A stretch of DNA of 64,000 nt from CAYZMS01 sp964479625 (GTDB lineage Bacteria > Bacteroidota > Bacteroidia > Chitinophagales > Saprospiraceae): the NCBI GenBank assembly GCA_964479625.1, contig CAYZMS010000020.1, positions 16,463-80,462 of the forward strand. The letters are read 5' to 3'. Both the position numbers and the translations under genes were made by a program. Numbering within the stretch: the stretch's first letter is position 1; each line of letters opens with the position of its first letter. This document shows positions 49,268-56,654 of the stretch, in pieces. The notes beneath the pieces are model-generated. The model made no database searches, was not told where the DNA came from, and worked only from the letters and a program-made list of their open reading frames with translations.

Positions 49268-50424
49268 AAGAACGAACTACCTTTTTTGGCCATTTTCCGC
49301 AATAAGGGGCTGCAGCGGTACCTGTCTTCATGATATTCCTCGTAAAGAATATCCAGTTGTTCGACACAGTGGTCAATCCCTAATTCGTCAGCCCAGGCGA
49401 GGAGGCCTTTGGGGTAGTTCACCCCTTTGGTCATGGCCAGTTCGATATCATCCCGTTTGGCAATACCCCAATGTAAAGCGTCGGCGGCCTCATTAATGAG
49501 CATGACCAATATTCTATTAAGAATGTATCTTCCCTTCTCAGTTTCCATTACCGGGATTGGGTTTTCAACTCCCTCTGAATAATCGTAATATCCTCTTCCG
49601 GATTTGCGACCCAGGTAACCTGCTTCGGCTAAACGTTTCTGTGTGAAGGAGGGCCGATACCGGGGGTCCGAGTAAAAAGCCTTAAATACTGTTTCGGTAA
49701 CGGTGTAATTGACATCGTTACCGATATAATCCATCAAGATGAAAGGGCCCATTCGAAAACCTCCCAATTCAGTCATTGCCCAGTCTATAGTTGCTACATC
49801 TGCAATGCCTTCATCATATATCCGCAGGGCTTCCCCGTAGAATGGCCGGGCTACCCGGTTAACAATAAACCCTGGGGTGTCCTTCGCTAAAACGGTTATT
49901 TTTCCCCAACTGTCGATCAACTGCCTTGCTTGCTGAAGAACGCTTGTACTGGTTTGAACAGCGGGAATGATCTCTACCAGTTTCATTAGCGGGGCTGGGT
50001 TGAAAAAGTGAATACCCAGTACCCGGTCAGGAGCTTTCGGGCAGGCTGAAGCAATGGCTGAAACGGAAAGCGAGGACGTATTGGTTGCTAAAATGCAGTT
50101 TTGACCGGTGATGTCCTCCAATTGTTCGAATACCATTTTTTTAACATCCAGCTTTTCGACTATGGCCTCGATCACCAATGCGGCAGGTTCTACCTGGTAA
50201 ATACTTTTGGTGAATGCTATGCGTCCCAAAATGAGCTGGGCATCCTGACTTTCTATTCTTCCCTTTTCAACCAACCTCGTTAAAATCTTCTCCAGTTGGT
50301 TTTTGGCCCTTTTGAGGGCATCGGGATTGTTATCGTAAACGGTAACAGGATGGCCAGTTGTAGATGCTACCTGGGCAATGCCCATTCCCATAGAACCACT
50401 TCCTATAATGCCAATATGATCCAT
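49264..50424 (-). CDS. 3-hydroxyacyl-CoA dehydrogenase
   Basis: A 386-residue NAD-dependent enzyme that oxidises a 3-hydroxyacyl-CoA to the 3-oxoacyl-CoA. The Rossmann motif is GIIGSGSMGMGIAQ at 5-18. NAD and catalytic signatures are IEAIVEKLDVKKMVF, NTSSLSVSAIA, LGIHFFNPAPLMKLVEI with the catalytic His, and KDTPGFIVNRVARPFYGEAL. Two C-terminal 3HCDH domains follow, the second (ILVMLINEAADALHWGIAKR, DDIELAMTKGVNYPKG) giving the length of the PaaH type. It lies 62 bp behind folB. With thiolase and glutaryl-CoA dehydrogenase in the window it suits aromatic or lysine catabolism. Confidence 0.93.
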   Translation of the reverse strand: MDHIGIIGSGSMGMGIAQVASTTGHPVTVYDNNPDALKRAKNQLEKILTRLVEKGRIESQDAQLILGRIAFTKSIYQVEPAALVIEAIVEKLDVKKMVFEQLEDITGQNCILATNTSSLSVSAIASACPKAPDRVLGIHFFNPAPLMKLVEIIPAVQTSTSVLQQARQLIDSWGKITVLAKDTPGFIVNRVARPFYGEALRIYDEGIADVATIDWAMTELGGFRMGPFILMDYIGNDVNYTVTETVFKAFYSDPRYRPSFTQKRLAEAGYLGRKSGRGYYDYSEGVENPIPVMETEKGRYILNRILVMLINEAADALHWGIAKRDDIELAMTKGVNYPKGLLAWADELGIDHCVEQLDILYEEYHEDRYRCSPLLRKMAKKGSSFF

Positions 50425-50486
50425 AATGTACTGTTGCTTTGAATGAAGCTTAAAGTTTAATACTGATTTCCTTTAGCAGCTTTCCC

Positions 50487-50858
50487 TTAACGCCCCCAGT
50501 TAACCTCAACAAAAGCGTGCTCCACCTTACCACCCAAAGGCGGGTTCTTTTTGGAGATTCGTACAAGTCCACCGCTTAGACCGTTGAATTGGTTTTGTAT
50601 GCGCTGAGCGATCCGCTGGGCCAGAGTTTCCAGTAACTGGGTAGACTTTTTCATTTCGAACCGGCAAATTTGATAAATAGTTTCATAATTAACGGTACTT
50701 CCGATGTCATCGATTGCGGCGGCTTTTGCCGTATTGACATTAACCACAATATCGACTAAGTAGTGGTTTCCAATTATGCGTTCTTCTTCGTAAAAACCAT
50801 GGTAGGCATAAAAATGCATACCCTCCAGTGCAATTCGAGCCATAGTTTCAGTTGTCAA
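50487..50858 (-). CDS. folB: dihydroneopterin aldolase
   Basis: A 123-residue enzyme of folate synthesis that cleaves 7,8-dihydroneopterin to 6-hydroxymethyl-dihydropterin and glycolaldehyde. The start IALEGMHFYAYHGFYEEERIIGNHY carries the conserved Tyr/His/Gly loop and the active-site Glu. The mid part is DIGSTVNYETIYQIC, and the C-terminal VRISKKNPPLGGKVEHAFVEV contains the catalytic Lys region (KKNPPLGG). Full family length. It reads into the 3-hydroxyacyl-CoA dehydrogenase gene; the pair is not functionally linked in an obvious way. Confidence 0.95.
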   Translation of the reverse strand: MTTETMARIALEGMHFYAYHGFYEEERIIGNHYLVDIVVNVNTAKAAAIDDIGSTVNYETIYQICRFEMKKSTQLLETLAQRIAQRIQNQFNGLSGGLVRISKKNPPLGGKVEHAFVEVNWGR

Positions 50859-51093
50859 AATGAAAATAAAAAAGGGGGCTTGCCAGGTAAAATGTATCTA
50901 TCGTGATCAATGTCCCGGCAAAATTAGTTATCATTTGTAAAAGGTAGTGTAAGGTGCAGGAATTCCCGGGAATCTAAGTAGTTTAATCTAATCGAAAACT
51001 GTATTTTTGATAAATGTGGGTGCTTCTGTCGTAGATAAGCCTTTTGGTACCCAGGATCGACTAGCCAAATCCTTTCCAAAAAAAAGCCAACTT

Positions 51094-52320
51094 ATGCAAC
51101 ATAAAGCTAACGGAAATATCAGCAGTACTGTAGAACCAAAAGTAAAAACAGACCGGTTCCAGGGGCATGATTATTATCAGATCGATGAATTGCTGAGTGA
51201 AGACCACCTACTGGCTCGCGAGGCCGTGCGCACCTGGGTAAAGCAGGAAGTATCGCCCATCATTGAAGCCTATGCCGAACGGGCGGAATGTCCGGTTCAT
51301 TTATTCAAGGGCCTGGCCGAGATCGGCGCTTTTGGCCCAAGCCTGCCTGTAGAGTATGGCGGTGGAGGAATGGATGAGACTGCCTATGGTATTATCATGC
51401 AAGAGCTCGAAAGGGGAGATTCCGGGGTGCGCTCTATGGCTTCCGTACAAGGCTCCCTGGTGATGTATCCGATTTATCGCTATGGCTCGGAGGAGCAAAA
51501 GCGGAAATGGCTCCCTATGTTAGGGAGTGGTGCCTTAATCGGATGCTTCGGACTCACCGAACCAGATCACGGTTCCAACCCTGGAGGGATGGCCAGCCGG
51601 ATCACAGATGATGGAGATGCTTATATCCTAAATGGTTCGAAGATGTGGATCACCAACTCTCCACTGGCTGATATCGCCGTAGTTTGGGCCCGGGATGAAG
51701 CAGGAGATGTAAGGGGCCTGATCGTTGAGAAGGGTATGAAAGGCTTTACCGCCCCTGAAATAAAAGGAAAATGGTCACTTCGGGCTTCCATTACGGGAGA
51801 ATTAGTGTTTGAGGACGTCCGCGTGCCAAAGTCCAATGTCCTGCCCGAAATAAAAGGATTGAGAGGACCGTTATCCTGTTTATCTAAAGCTCGTTATGGA
51901 ATCGCATGGGGGGCTATCGGAGCTGCCATGGATTGCTATGATTCTGCCTTGCGGTATGCTTTAGAGCGGGAGCAATTTGGAAAACCGATCGGTCAGTTTC
52001 AATTGAACCAGAAAAAATTGGCAGAAATGATCACCGAGATCACCAAAGCTCAGTTGCTGACCTGGAGGCTTGGAACATTAGCCGACAAGGGAAAAGTCAG
52101 CGCAGCACAGATCTCCATGGCCAAACGAAATAATGTAAAAATGGCACTGGATATCGCCCGGGAAGCCCGGCAAATCCATGGCGGGATGGGAATAACGAAT
52201 GAATACCCGATCATGCGCCACCTGATGAACCTGGAAACCGTGCTAACTTATGAAGGGACCCACGATATCCATTTGTTGATTACCGGTATGGATATTACCG
52301 GCTTGAACGCTTTTAAATAA
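51094..52320 (+). CDS. gcdH: glutaryl-CoA dehydrogenase
   Basis: An acyl-CoA dehydrogenase of 408 residues that oxidises and decarboxylates glutaryl-CoA to crotonyl-CoA in lysine and tryptophan breakdown. Signatures separating it from fatty-acyl enzymes are WSLRASITGELVFEDVRVP and TVLTYEGTHDIHLLI, with the catalytic base Glu387. FAD/substrate parts include CFGLTEPDHGSNPGGM and LNGSKMWITNSPLADI. The start is taken at ATG 51094 (MQHKANGN); a TTG at 51007 would add 29 residues. A terminator follows at 52352. The upstream lysine-degradation genes are not in view. Confidence 0.93.
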   Translation: MQHKANGNISSTVEPKVKTDRFQGHDYYQIDELLSEDHLLAREAVRTWVKQEVSPIIEAYAERAECPVHLFKGLAEIGAFGPSLPVEYGGGGMDETAYGIIMQELERGDSGVRSMASVQGSLVMYPIYRYGSEEQKRKWLPMLGSGALIGCFGLTEPDHGSNPGGMASRITDDGDAYILNGSKMWITNSPLADIAVVWARDEAGDVRGLIVEKGMKGFTAPEIKGKWSLRASITGELVFEDVRVPKSNVLPEIKGLRGPLSCLSKARYGIAWGAIGAAMDCYDSALRYALEREQFGKPIGQFQLNQKKLAEMITEITKAQLLTWRLGTLADKGKVSAAQISMAKRNNVKMALDIAREARQIHGGMGITNEYPIMRHLMNLETVLTYEGTHDIHLLITGMDITGLNAFK

Positions 52321-52351
52321 AAAATTGCACCCACAGGCCTGTTTTGCCTCT

Positions 52352-52399
52352 GCTTTCGTTCCAGCTCGGCCTTGTATTAATGGAACGAAAGCTGTTTTT
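52352..52399 (+). terminator. terminator between gcdH and the OmpA-like gene
   Basis: GCTTTCGTTCCA and TGGAACGAAAGC form a perfect 12-bp stem with a 17-base loop, followed by TGTTTTT. It ends gcdH and lies only 27 bp before the ATG at 52426, so the next gene needs a promoter overlapping this hairpin or read-through. Confidence 0.88.
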
Positions 52400-52425
52400 G
52401 GGGATTCCTAATAGAAATTCATGCT

Positions 52426-53619
52426 ATGAGGCTTTATTTCGCATTCGTCTTCTTTTGCCTGAGTAGTGGGATCGTTTTTACGGCCCAAGCTCAAACGCCT
52501 ATTTCTTTAAACAATGCCTCTTTCGAAGATATGCCCCGGCATAGCCACCCTCCACGGGGTTGGTATGATTGCGGGTTTCGTGGAGAATCTCCTCCGGATG
52601 TTCAGCCTAGTGGCGCCTTTGGTGTTACCAAGCCTGCTGTGGACGGCAACAGCTACCTCGGGATGGTGGTTAGGGACAATGATACCTGGGAACGCGTGTC
52701 TCAACCGATGAGCCGACCAATGGAAGCTGGTAAATGTTATGAATTCAGTATTTATCTTTGTCGTTCGGAATTGTATGTAAGCTCCAGTCGAACTACCGAT
52801 GAGTCGGCCAATTACACCACACCTGCAAAGCTTCGCATTTATGGCGGGTTTGATTATTGCGATAAGGCCTTTCTTCTGGGGGAAACTAACCTGGTGATCA
52901 ATACCCGATGGCTGGAGTACCAGTTTAAATTTGAACCAACCGGTAATTTCACGCATATCACTTTCGAAGCCTTTTATAAGACTCCCACTCTTTTTCCATA
53001 TAATGGCAATCTTTTGATCGATAATGCCTCTGTAATTGCACCTATTCCCTGCGAGGAAGAAGAAGTGGTGGTAGAGGAGCCAGAACCAGAGGTAGAAGGG
53101 GATCCGGTAGAAGAGGTAGTTGCTCCGCCGGTTATCGTTGAGGAAAACAACCCTCAGGAAGAAAACACAACGCGCGGCCCGGTACCAGAACCAGAGGAAG
53201 AACTGGAAGTGCTGCCGGATGTGGTCGAAGAGATAGATTTTTCCAGTATCGACCGCTCCCAATTACGGGAAGGACAGACTATCCGAACAAATGAGATCTA
53301 TTTTGAAGCTGATCGTTCTGTAATTCAGGACGCTTCCGACGAAAGGCTGGATGATATTTACCTGTTTTTGGTGCAGAACCCCGATGTATACATTGAAGTG
53401 GGTGGTCACACCAATGGTTTGCCCCCCCCCGAATACTGTGATGAACTATCCACTCAACGAGCCAAAGCGGTTGCTGATTACCTTGTCAGTAAGGGGATTC
53501 TCCGGGAACGGGTAAGTTATAAGGGCTATGGCAAGCGGCAACCGATCGCCACTAATGAAACCCTGGAAGGGCGCCGTAAAAACCAACGGGTTGAGATCAA
53601 GATCCTTCGAATAAATTAA
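52426..53619 (+). CDS. OmpA-family outer-membrane protein
   Basis: A 397-residue exported protein with a signal peptide ending TAQAQ. Residues of about 25-205 form a carbohydrate-binding-like beta-sandwich (ISLNNASFEDMPRHSHPPRG; YEFSIYLCRSELYVSSS; LLIDNASVIAPI). A Glu/Pro/Val-rich linker follows (about 207-275). The C-terminal OmpA domain (about 288-395) has IYFEADRSVIQD, IEVGGHTNGLPP and LSTQRAKAVADYLVSKGI, with the Asp/Arg ends NQRVEIKI that bind peptidoglycan. It probably links an outer-membrane or surface complex to the cell wall. The gene precedes pabB by 45 bp without an obvious functional link. Confidence 0.92.
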   Translation: MRLYFAFVFFCLSSGIVFTAQAQTPISLNNASFEDMPRHSHPPRGWYDCGFRGESPPDVQPSGAFGVTKPAVDGNSYLGMVVRDNDTWERVSQPMSRPMEAGKCYEFSIYLCRSELYVSSSRTTDESANYTTPAKLRIYGGFDYCDKAFLLGETNLVINTRWLEYQFKFEPTGNFTHITFEAFYKTPTLFPYNGNLLIDNASVIAPIPCEEEEVVVEEPEPEVEGDPVEEVVAPPVIVEENNPQEENTTRGPVPEPEEELEVLPDVVEEIDFSSIDRSQLREGQTIRTNEIYFEADRSVIQDASDERLDDIYLFLVQNPDVYIEVGGHTNGLPPPEYCDELSTQRAKAVADYLVSKGILRERVSYKGYGKRQPIATNETLEGRRKNQRVEIKILRIN

Positions 53620-53664
53620 GGTTTGCCACAAATCGAGTCCTTCCCCTATCCCTCTGAGGTCCAA

Positions 53665-54924
53665 ATGAGCGACTTCAAAAAACGAGCCCTGAACTGGGCC
53701 CGTCTTTTTGAACCCGTCTGCTACCTGGATCATAATGCCTATTCGGCCTTTGGCAATTACCCGTACGAAGGTATCCTGGCAGTTGGGGCAAATCAACAGT
53801 TCCAGGGCAAGGCGGGCAATGGTGCCTTCGACGGCCTTAAAGAATTTTGCGATCAAACCAACGATTGGCTTTTTGGCTACCTGACGTATGACCTGAAAAA
53901 TGAAGTAGAAGCCTTGTCCTCTGATAACCCTGACGGGATTGGGTTTCCAGACCTACACTTTTTCCAACCGGAAGTGATCTTTTTTTTCCAGACAGAGGAA
54001 GTGAGAATTCTAAGCCATTTCATGGATGTCAAAGCGGTTTGGGAGGCTGTACTTGTGGCGGAGCCTTCACAGCCTCTTTCGTTAATTTCAGGGCCTCCGC
54101 TGGCACGTATGAGCAGAGATCAGTATCTGGAAACCATTGAACAAATCCGGCAGCATATTAAACAGGGGGATGTATACGAAATGAATTTTTGCCAGGAGTT
54201 TTTCCTGGAAGATTGCCAAATTGAGCCGCTGGCTTTGTTTCACCGCCTCAATGATCTGGCGCGGGCGCCTTTTTCCGCTTATTATCAACTTTCGGGTAAA
54301 CACCTGTTGTGTGCAAGTCCAGAGCGTTTTTTAAAAAAGTCAGGCAACCAACTGATCTCGCAACCTATAAAAGGGACTATTCAGCGGGGAAGAACCGAGC
54401 TAGAGGATAAAGCCTTTCGAGAGCAATTGGCTCAATCTTCCAAAGATCGGTCTGAAAATGTCATGATCGTGGACCTGGTTCGAAATGATCTGGCTCGTTC
54501 CTGTCGACCAGGTACGGTGCAGGTAGAGGAATTGTTTGGTATTTATGGTTTCGAGACTGTTTACCAGATGATTTCTACCATTAGCGGGGAGCTGCGACCG
54601 GATGTCCACTTTATAGATGCCATCAAGGCGGCCTTCCCCATGGGGTCTATGACCGGTGCCCCGAAGGTGCGGGCCATGGAACTCATCGAACAACACGAGT
54701 GTAGTAAACGCGGCTTGTATTCCGGGGCTGTAGGGTACCTTACCCCTGCGAAGGATTTTGATTTTAATGTGGTTATCCGGTCCTGGTTATACAATGCTAC
54801 TGACCTCTACCTTAGCTATCAGGTAGGCGGAGCGATCGTTTACGATTCTATTCCGGAAAGAGAATATGAAGAGTGTCTGCTGAAAGCTGAAGGTTTACTA
54901 AGAGCTTTGAAGGGAGTAGTTTAA
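53665..54924 (+). CDS. pabB: aminodeoxychorismate synthase component I
   Basis: A 419-residue chorismate-utilising enzyme that makes 4-amino-4-deoxychorismate for folate synthesis. The motif PIKGTIQRG carries the Lys that separates PabB from TrpE (which has PIAGT). Others are IKQGDVYEMNFCQEF, MIVDLVRNDLARSC, PMGSMTGAPKVRAMELIEQ and QVGGAIVYDSIPEREYEECLLKA. Start at ATG 53665 (MSDFKKRALNW); a TTG at 53623 adds 14 residues. The amidotransferase subunit PabA is not in the window. It shares the bases TTAA with the stop of the convergent aroA. Confidence 0.92.
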   Translation: MSDFKKRALNWARLFEPVCYLDHNAYSAFGNYPYEGILAVGANQQFQGKAGNGAFDGLKEFCDQTNDWLFGYLTYDLKNEVEALSSDNPDGIGFPDLHFFQPEVIFFFQTEEVRILSHFMDVKAVWEAVLVAEPSQPLSLISGPPLARMSRDQYLETIEQIRQHIKQGDVYEMNFCQEFFLEDCQIEPLALFHRLNDLARAPFSAYYQLSGKHLLCASPERFLKKSGNQLISQPIKGTIQRGRTELEDKAFREQLAQSSKDRSENVMIVDLVRNDLARSCRPGTVQVEELFGIYGFETVYQMISTISGELRPDVHFIDAIKAAFPMGSMTGAPKVRAMELIEQHECSKRGLYSGAVGYLTPAKDFDFNVVIRSWLYNATDLYLSYQVGGAIVYDSIPEREYEECLLKAEGLLRALKGVV

Positions 54925-56153
54925 ATTTCACTTGTCTGGAATCCCAAAAGATCCAGATCCCTCCAAAAGTCGGGGTAGGACTTACCGACCACCAGGGGGT
55001 CTTCGATCCGGATATCGCCAAAAATGGCAAGAGGAGCAAAGGCCATGGCCATCCGATGATCCTCATAAGTAGGGAAGCAAGGTGTATCCCTCACCCTTGC
55101 CTGGCCGGAAATCCGGTGCCAGCCATCCTGTTCTTCTGTCCATTCGACCCCTACCTTGGCCAGCTCAGCACAAAGGGCGGCTATACGATCTGTTTCCTTG
55201 ATCCGAAGGGTTTCCAGGCCGGTAAACCGGGCTTCTACTCCCAGCCCGGCGCAAATAACTGCCAGGGTTTGCGCCAGGTCTGGACAGCGCAGGAAATTGT
55301 ATTCAAACAAAAGGGGTAAGTCCTGATGGTTGTTAGTTAGTCGGATTCCTGTTGCTGTGAACTCCGTGTGCACTCCTAGCTCCTCCATGATATCAACCAA
55401 TATCGAATCGCCCTGGACGCTATCCTTGAATAATCCGTTGAGTCGTATGTCTGGTGCATCAGAAAAGGCTGCAAGGGAATAAAAATAGGAGGCGGCTGAC
55501 CAATCCGCTTCGACCGTAAAGAAGCGAGACTGATAGGCCTGGGGGGCAATATGAATGGTCTGCCCTGTCCATTCATAGCTGAGACCGAAATGAGTCATCA
55601 GGGAAAGGGTCATTTCGATATAAGGGCGGGATACGATCTTCCCCTGAAGCTCCAGTACTAATCCTTCCGGCAGGGTGGGGGCGATCAGGAGTAAGGCAGA
55701 AATATACTGACTGCTGGTATTTGCAGCAATGCTCAGTCGATTGGTGCCCGGTTTCCCGGATGGGGGCCCGATTTTAAGAGGGGGGTAACCCTCTTGTTCC
55801 AGGTATTCAATTTGAGCGCCTAATTGTCTCAAAGCATCTACCAGGACACCAATGGGGCGCTGTTTCATCCGTTCCGATCCGGTTAACACCTGGGAGCCGG
55901 GCTGCCGGGATAGGTAGGCAGTCATAAACCGGAAGGTAGTCCCGGCTGGGCCAGCATCGAGCACCTCCTCCTCCTCAGAAGCCAGTAGTTGCTGCATCAG
56001 TTCCGTATCCTTTGCGTTGGCCAGTCGTTTGATCTGAAAAGGTTCTGGACAAAGGGCACGTATGATCAGGGCCCGGTTACTGATACTTTTCGAACCAGCT
56101 AATTCGATCTCGCCTTTCAATCGGGGAAGGGGTTTATGTATCAAATAAACCAT
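54921..56153 (-). CDS. aroA: 3-phosphoshikimate 1-carboxyvinyltransferase (EPSP synthase)
   Basis: A 410-residue shikimate-pathway enzyme joining phosphoenolpyruvate and shikimate-3-phosphate. Signatures are LAGSKSISNRALIIRAL with the substrate-binding Lys and Ser, GPAGTTFRFMTAYL, LRIKETDRIAAL and PTYEDHRMAMAFAPLAI. It is slightly shorter than the usual 425-440 residues, with gaps spread over the chain and no catalytic motif missing. It is the last gene of a minus-strand group that begins with the PIG-L deacetylase, 52 bp after a small unknown gene. Its product feeds chorismate to pabB, although the two genes converge. Confidence 0.95.
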   Translation of the reverse strand: MVYLIHKPLPRLKGEIELAGSKSISNRALIIRALCPEPFQIKRLANAKDTELMQQLLASEEEEVLDAGPAGTTFRFMTAYLSRQPGSQVLTGSERMKQRPIGVLVDALRQLGAQIEYLEQEGYPPLKIGPPSGKPGTNRLSIAANTSSQYISALLLIAPTLPEGLVLELQGKIVSRPYIEMTLSLMTHFGLSYEWTGQTIHIAPQAYQSRFFTVEADWSAASYFYSLAAFSDAPDIRLNGLFKDSVQGDSILVDIMEELGVHTEFTATGIRLTNNHQDLPLLFEYNFLRCPDLAQTLAVICAGLGVEARFTGLETLRIKETDRIAALCAELAKVGVEWTEEQDGWHRISGQARVRDTPCFPTYEDHRMAMAFAPLAIFGDIRIEDPLVVGKSYPDFWRDLDLLGFQTSEI

Positions 56154-56205
56154 GGAGGAGTTTTGGGTTATGGGTGTTGGATAATGCTAATGTTTAACGG
56201 AACCC

Positions 56206-56415
56206 TCAATCAACCAGGTCGCGGTATTGGGCGGCGAAATCCTTAGTATCTTCTTGTTCCCGGTTTTTTTCTTTTTTTCTTTTTTGTTTTTCCTTTTCGC
56301 CGGTATCTAATTCACTTACGGTAAAAGAATCGATGAGATCGCCTTGTTGAAAGGCTTCAAGTATCTTCAAAAAGGCCTCATCCTGTTCGGGAGACACATA
56401 GACTTTGTATTTCAT
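56206..56415 (-). CDS. small charged protein
   Basis: A 69-residue protein starting MKYKVYVSPEQDEAFLKILE. It has a short beta strand and helix at the N-terminus, then a very basic/acidic stretch (EKEKQKRKKEKNREQED) and the tail FAAQYRDLVD. The layout, a small ordered head and a charged disordered tail, resembles small antitoxin-like or accessory proteins, but no partner toxin adjoins it. It lies between the small membrane protein and aroA in the same direction. Function unknown. Confidence 0.65.
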   Translation of the reverse strand: MKYKVYVSPEQDEAFLKILEAFQQGDLIDSFTVSELDTGEKEKQKRKKEKNREQEDTKDFAAQYRDLVD

Positions 56416-56498
56416 ACTTGTAAGTTGCCCGCTTTTGGCGTGTTACTGAGGGTCGAATTGCCAACAGAAAAATACATCGTGGGGGGTAATTCCCCTTT

Positions 56499-56654
56499 TT
56501 AGCTGTACGCCTGGGTTAAAAGATAGAACAAGGTAATAATTAGTGCATGCATAGCCAGCACAAAAATATACATATGTTGCCAGGACTTGAAAATGGGCGG
56601 TTTATCGTCCTTTTCCTCCTTTAGGTCGGCATGGTAGTCATGGTCTTGTTCCAT
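56499..56654 (-). CDS. 51-residue single-pass membrane protein
   Basis: A 51-codon frame starting MEQDHDYHADLKEEKDDKPP, followed by one hydrophobic helix (MYIFVLAMHALIITLFYLL) and ending TQAYS. Its ATG overlaps the stop of the PIG-L gene by one base (TAATG), which implies translational coupling. An N-terminal acidic cytoplasmic part with a single helix near the C-terminus is the layout of small accessory subunits of membrane transporters. None is present here. Function unknown. Confidence 0.72.
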   Translation of the reverse strand: MEQDHDYHADLKEEKDDKPPIFKSWQHMYIFVLAMHALIITLFYLLTQAYS

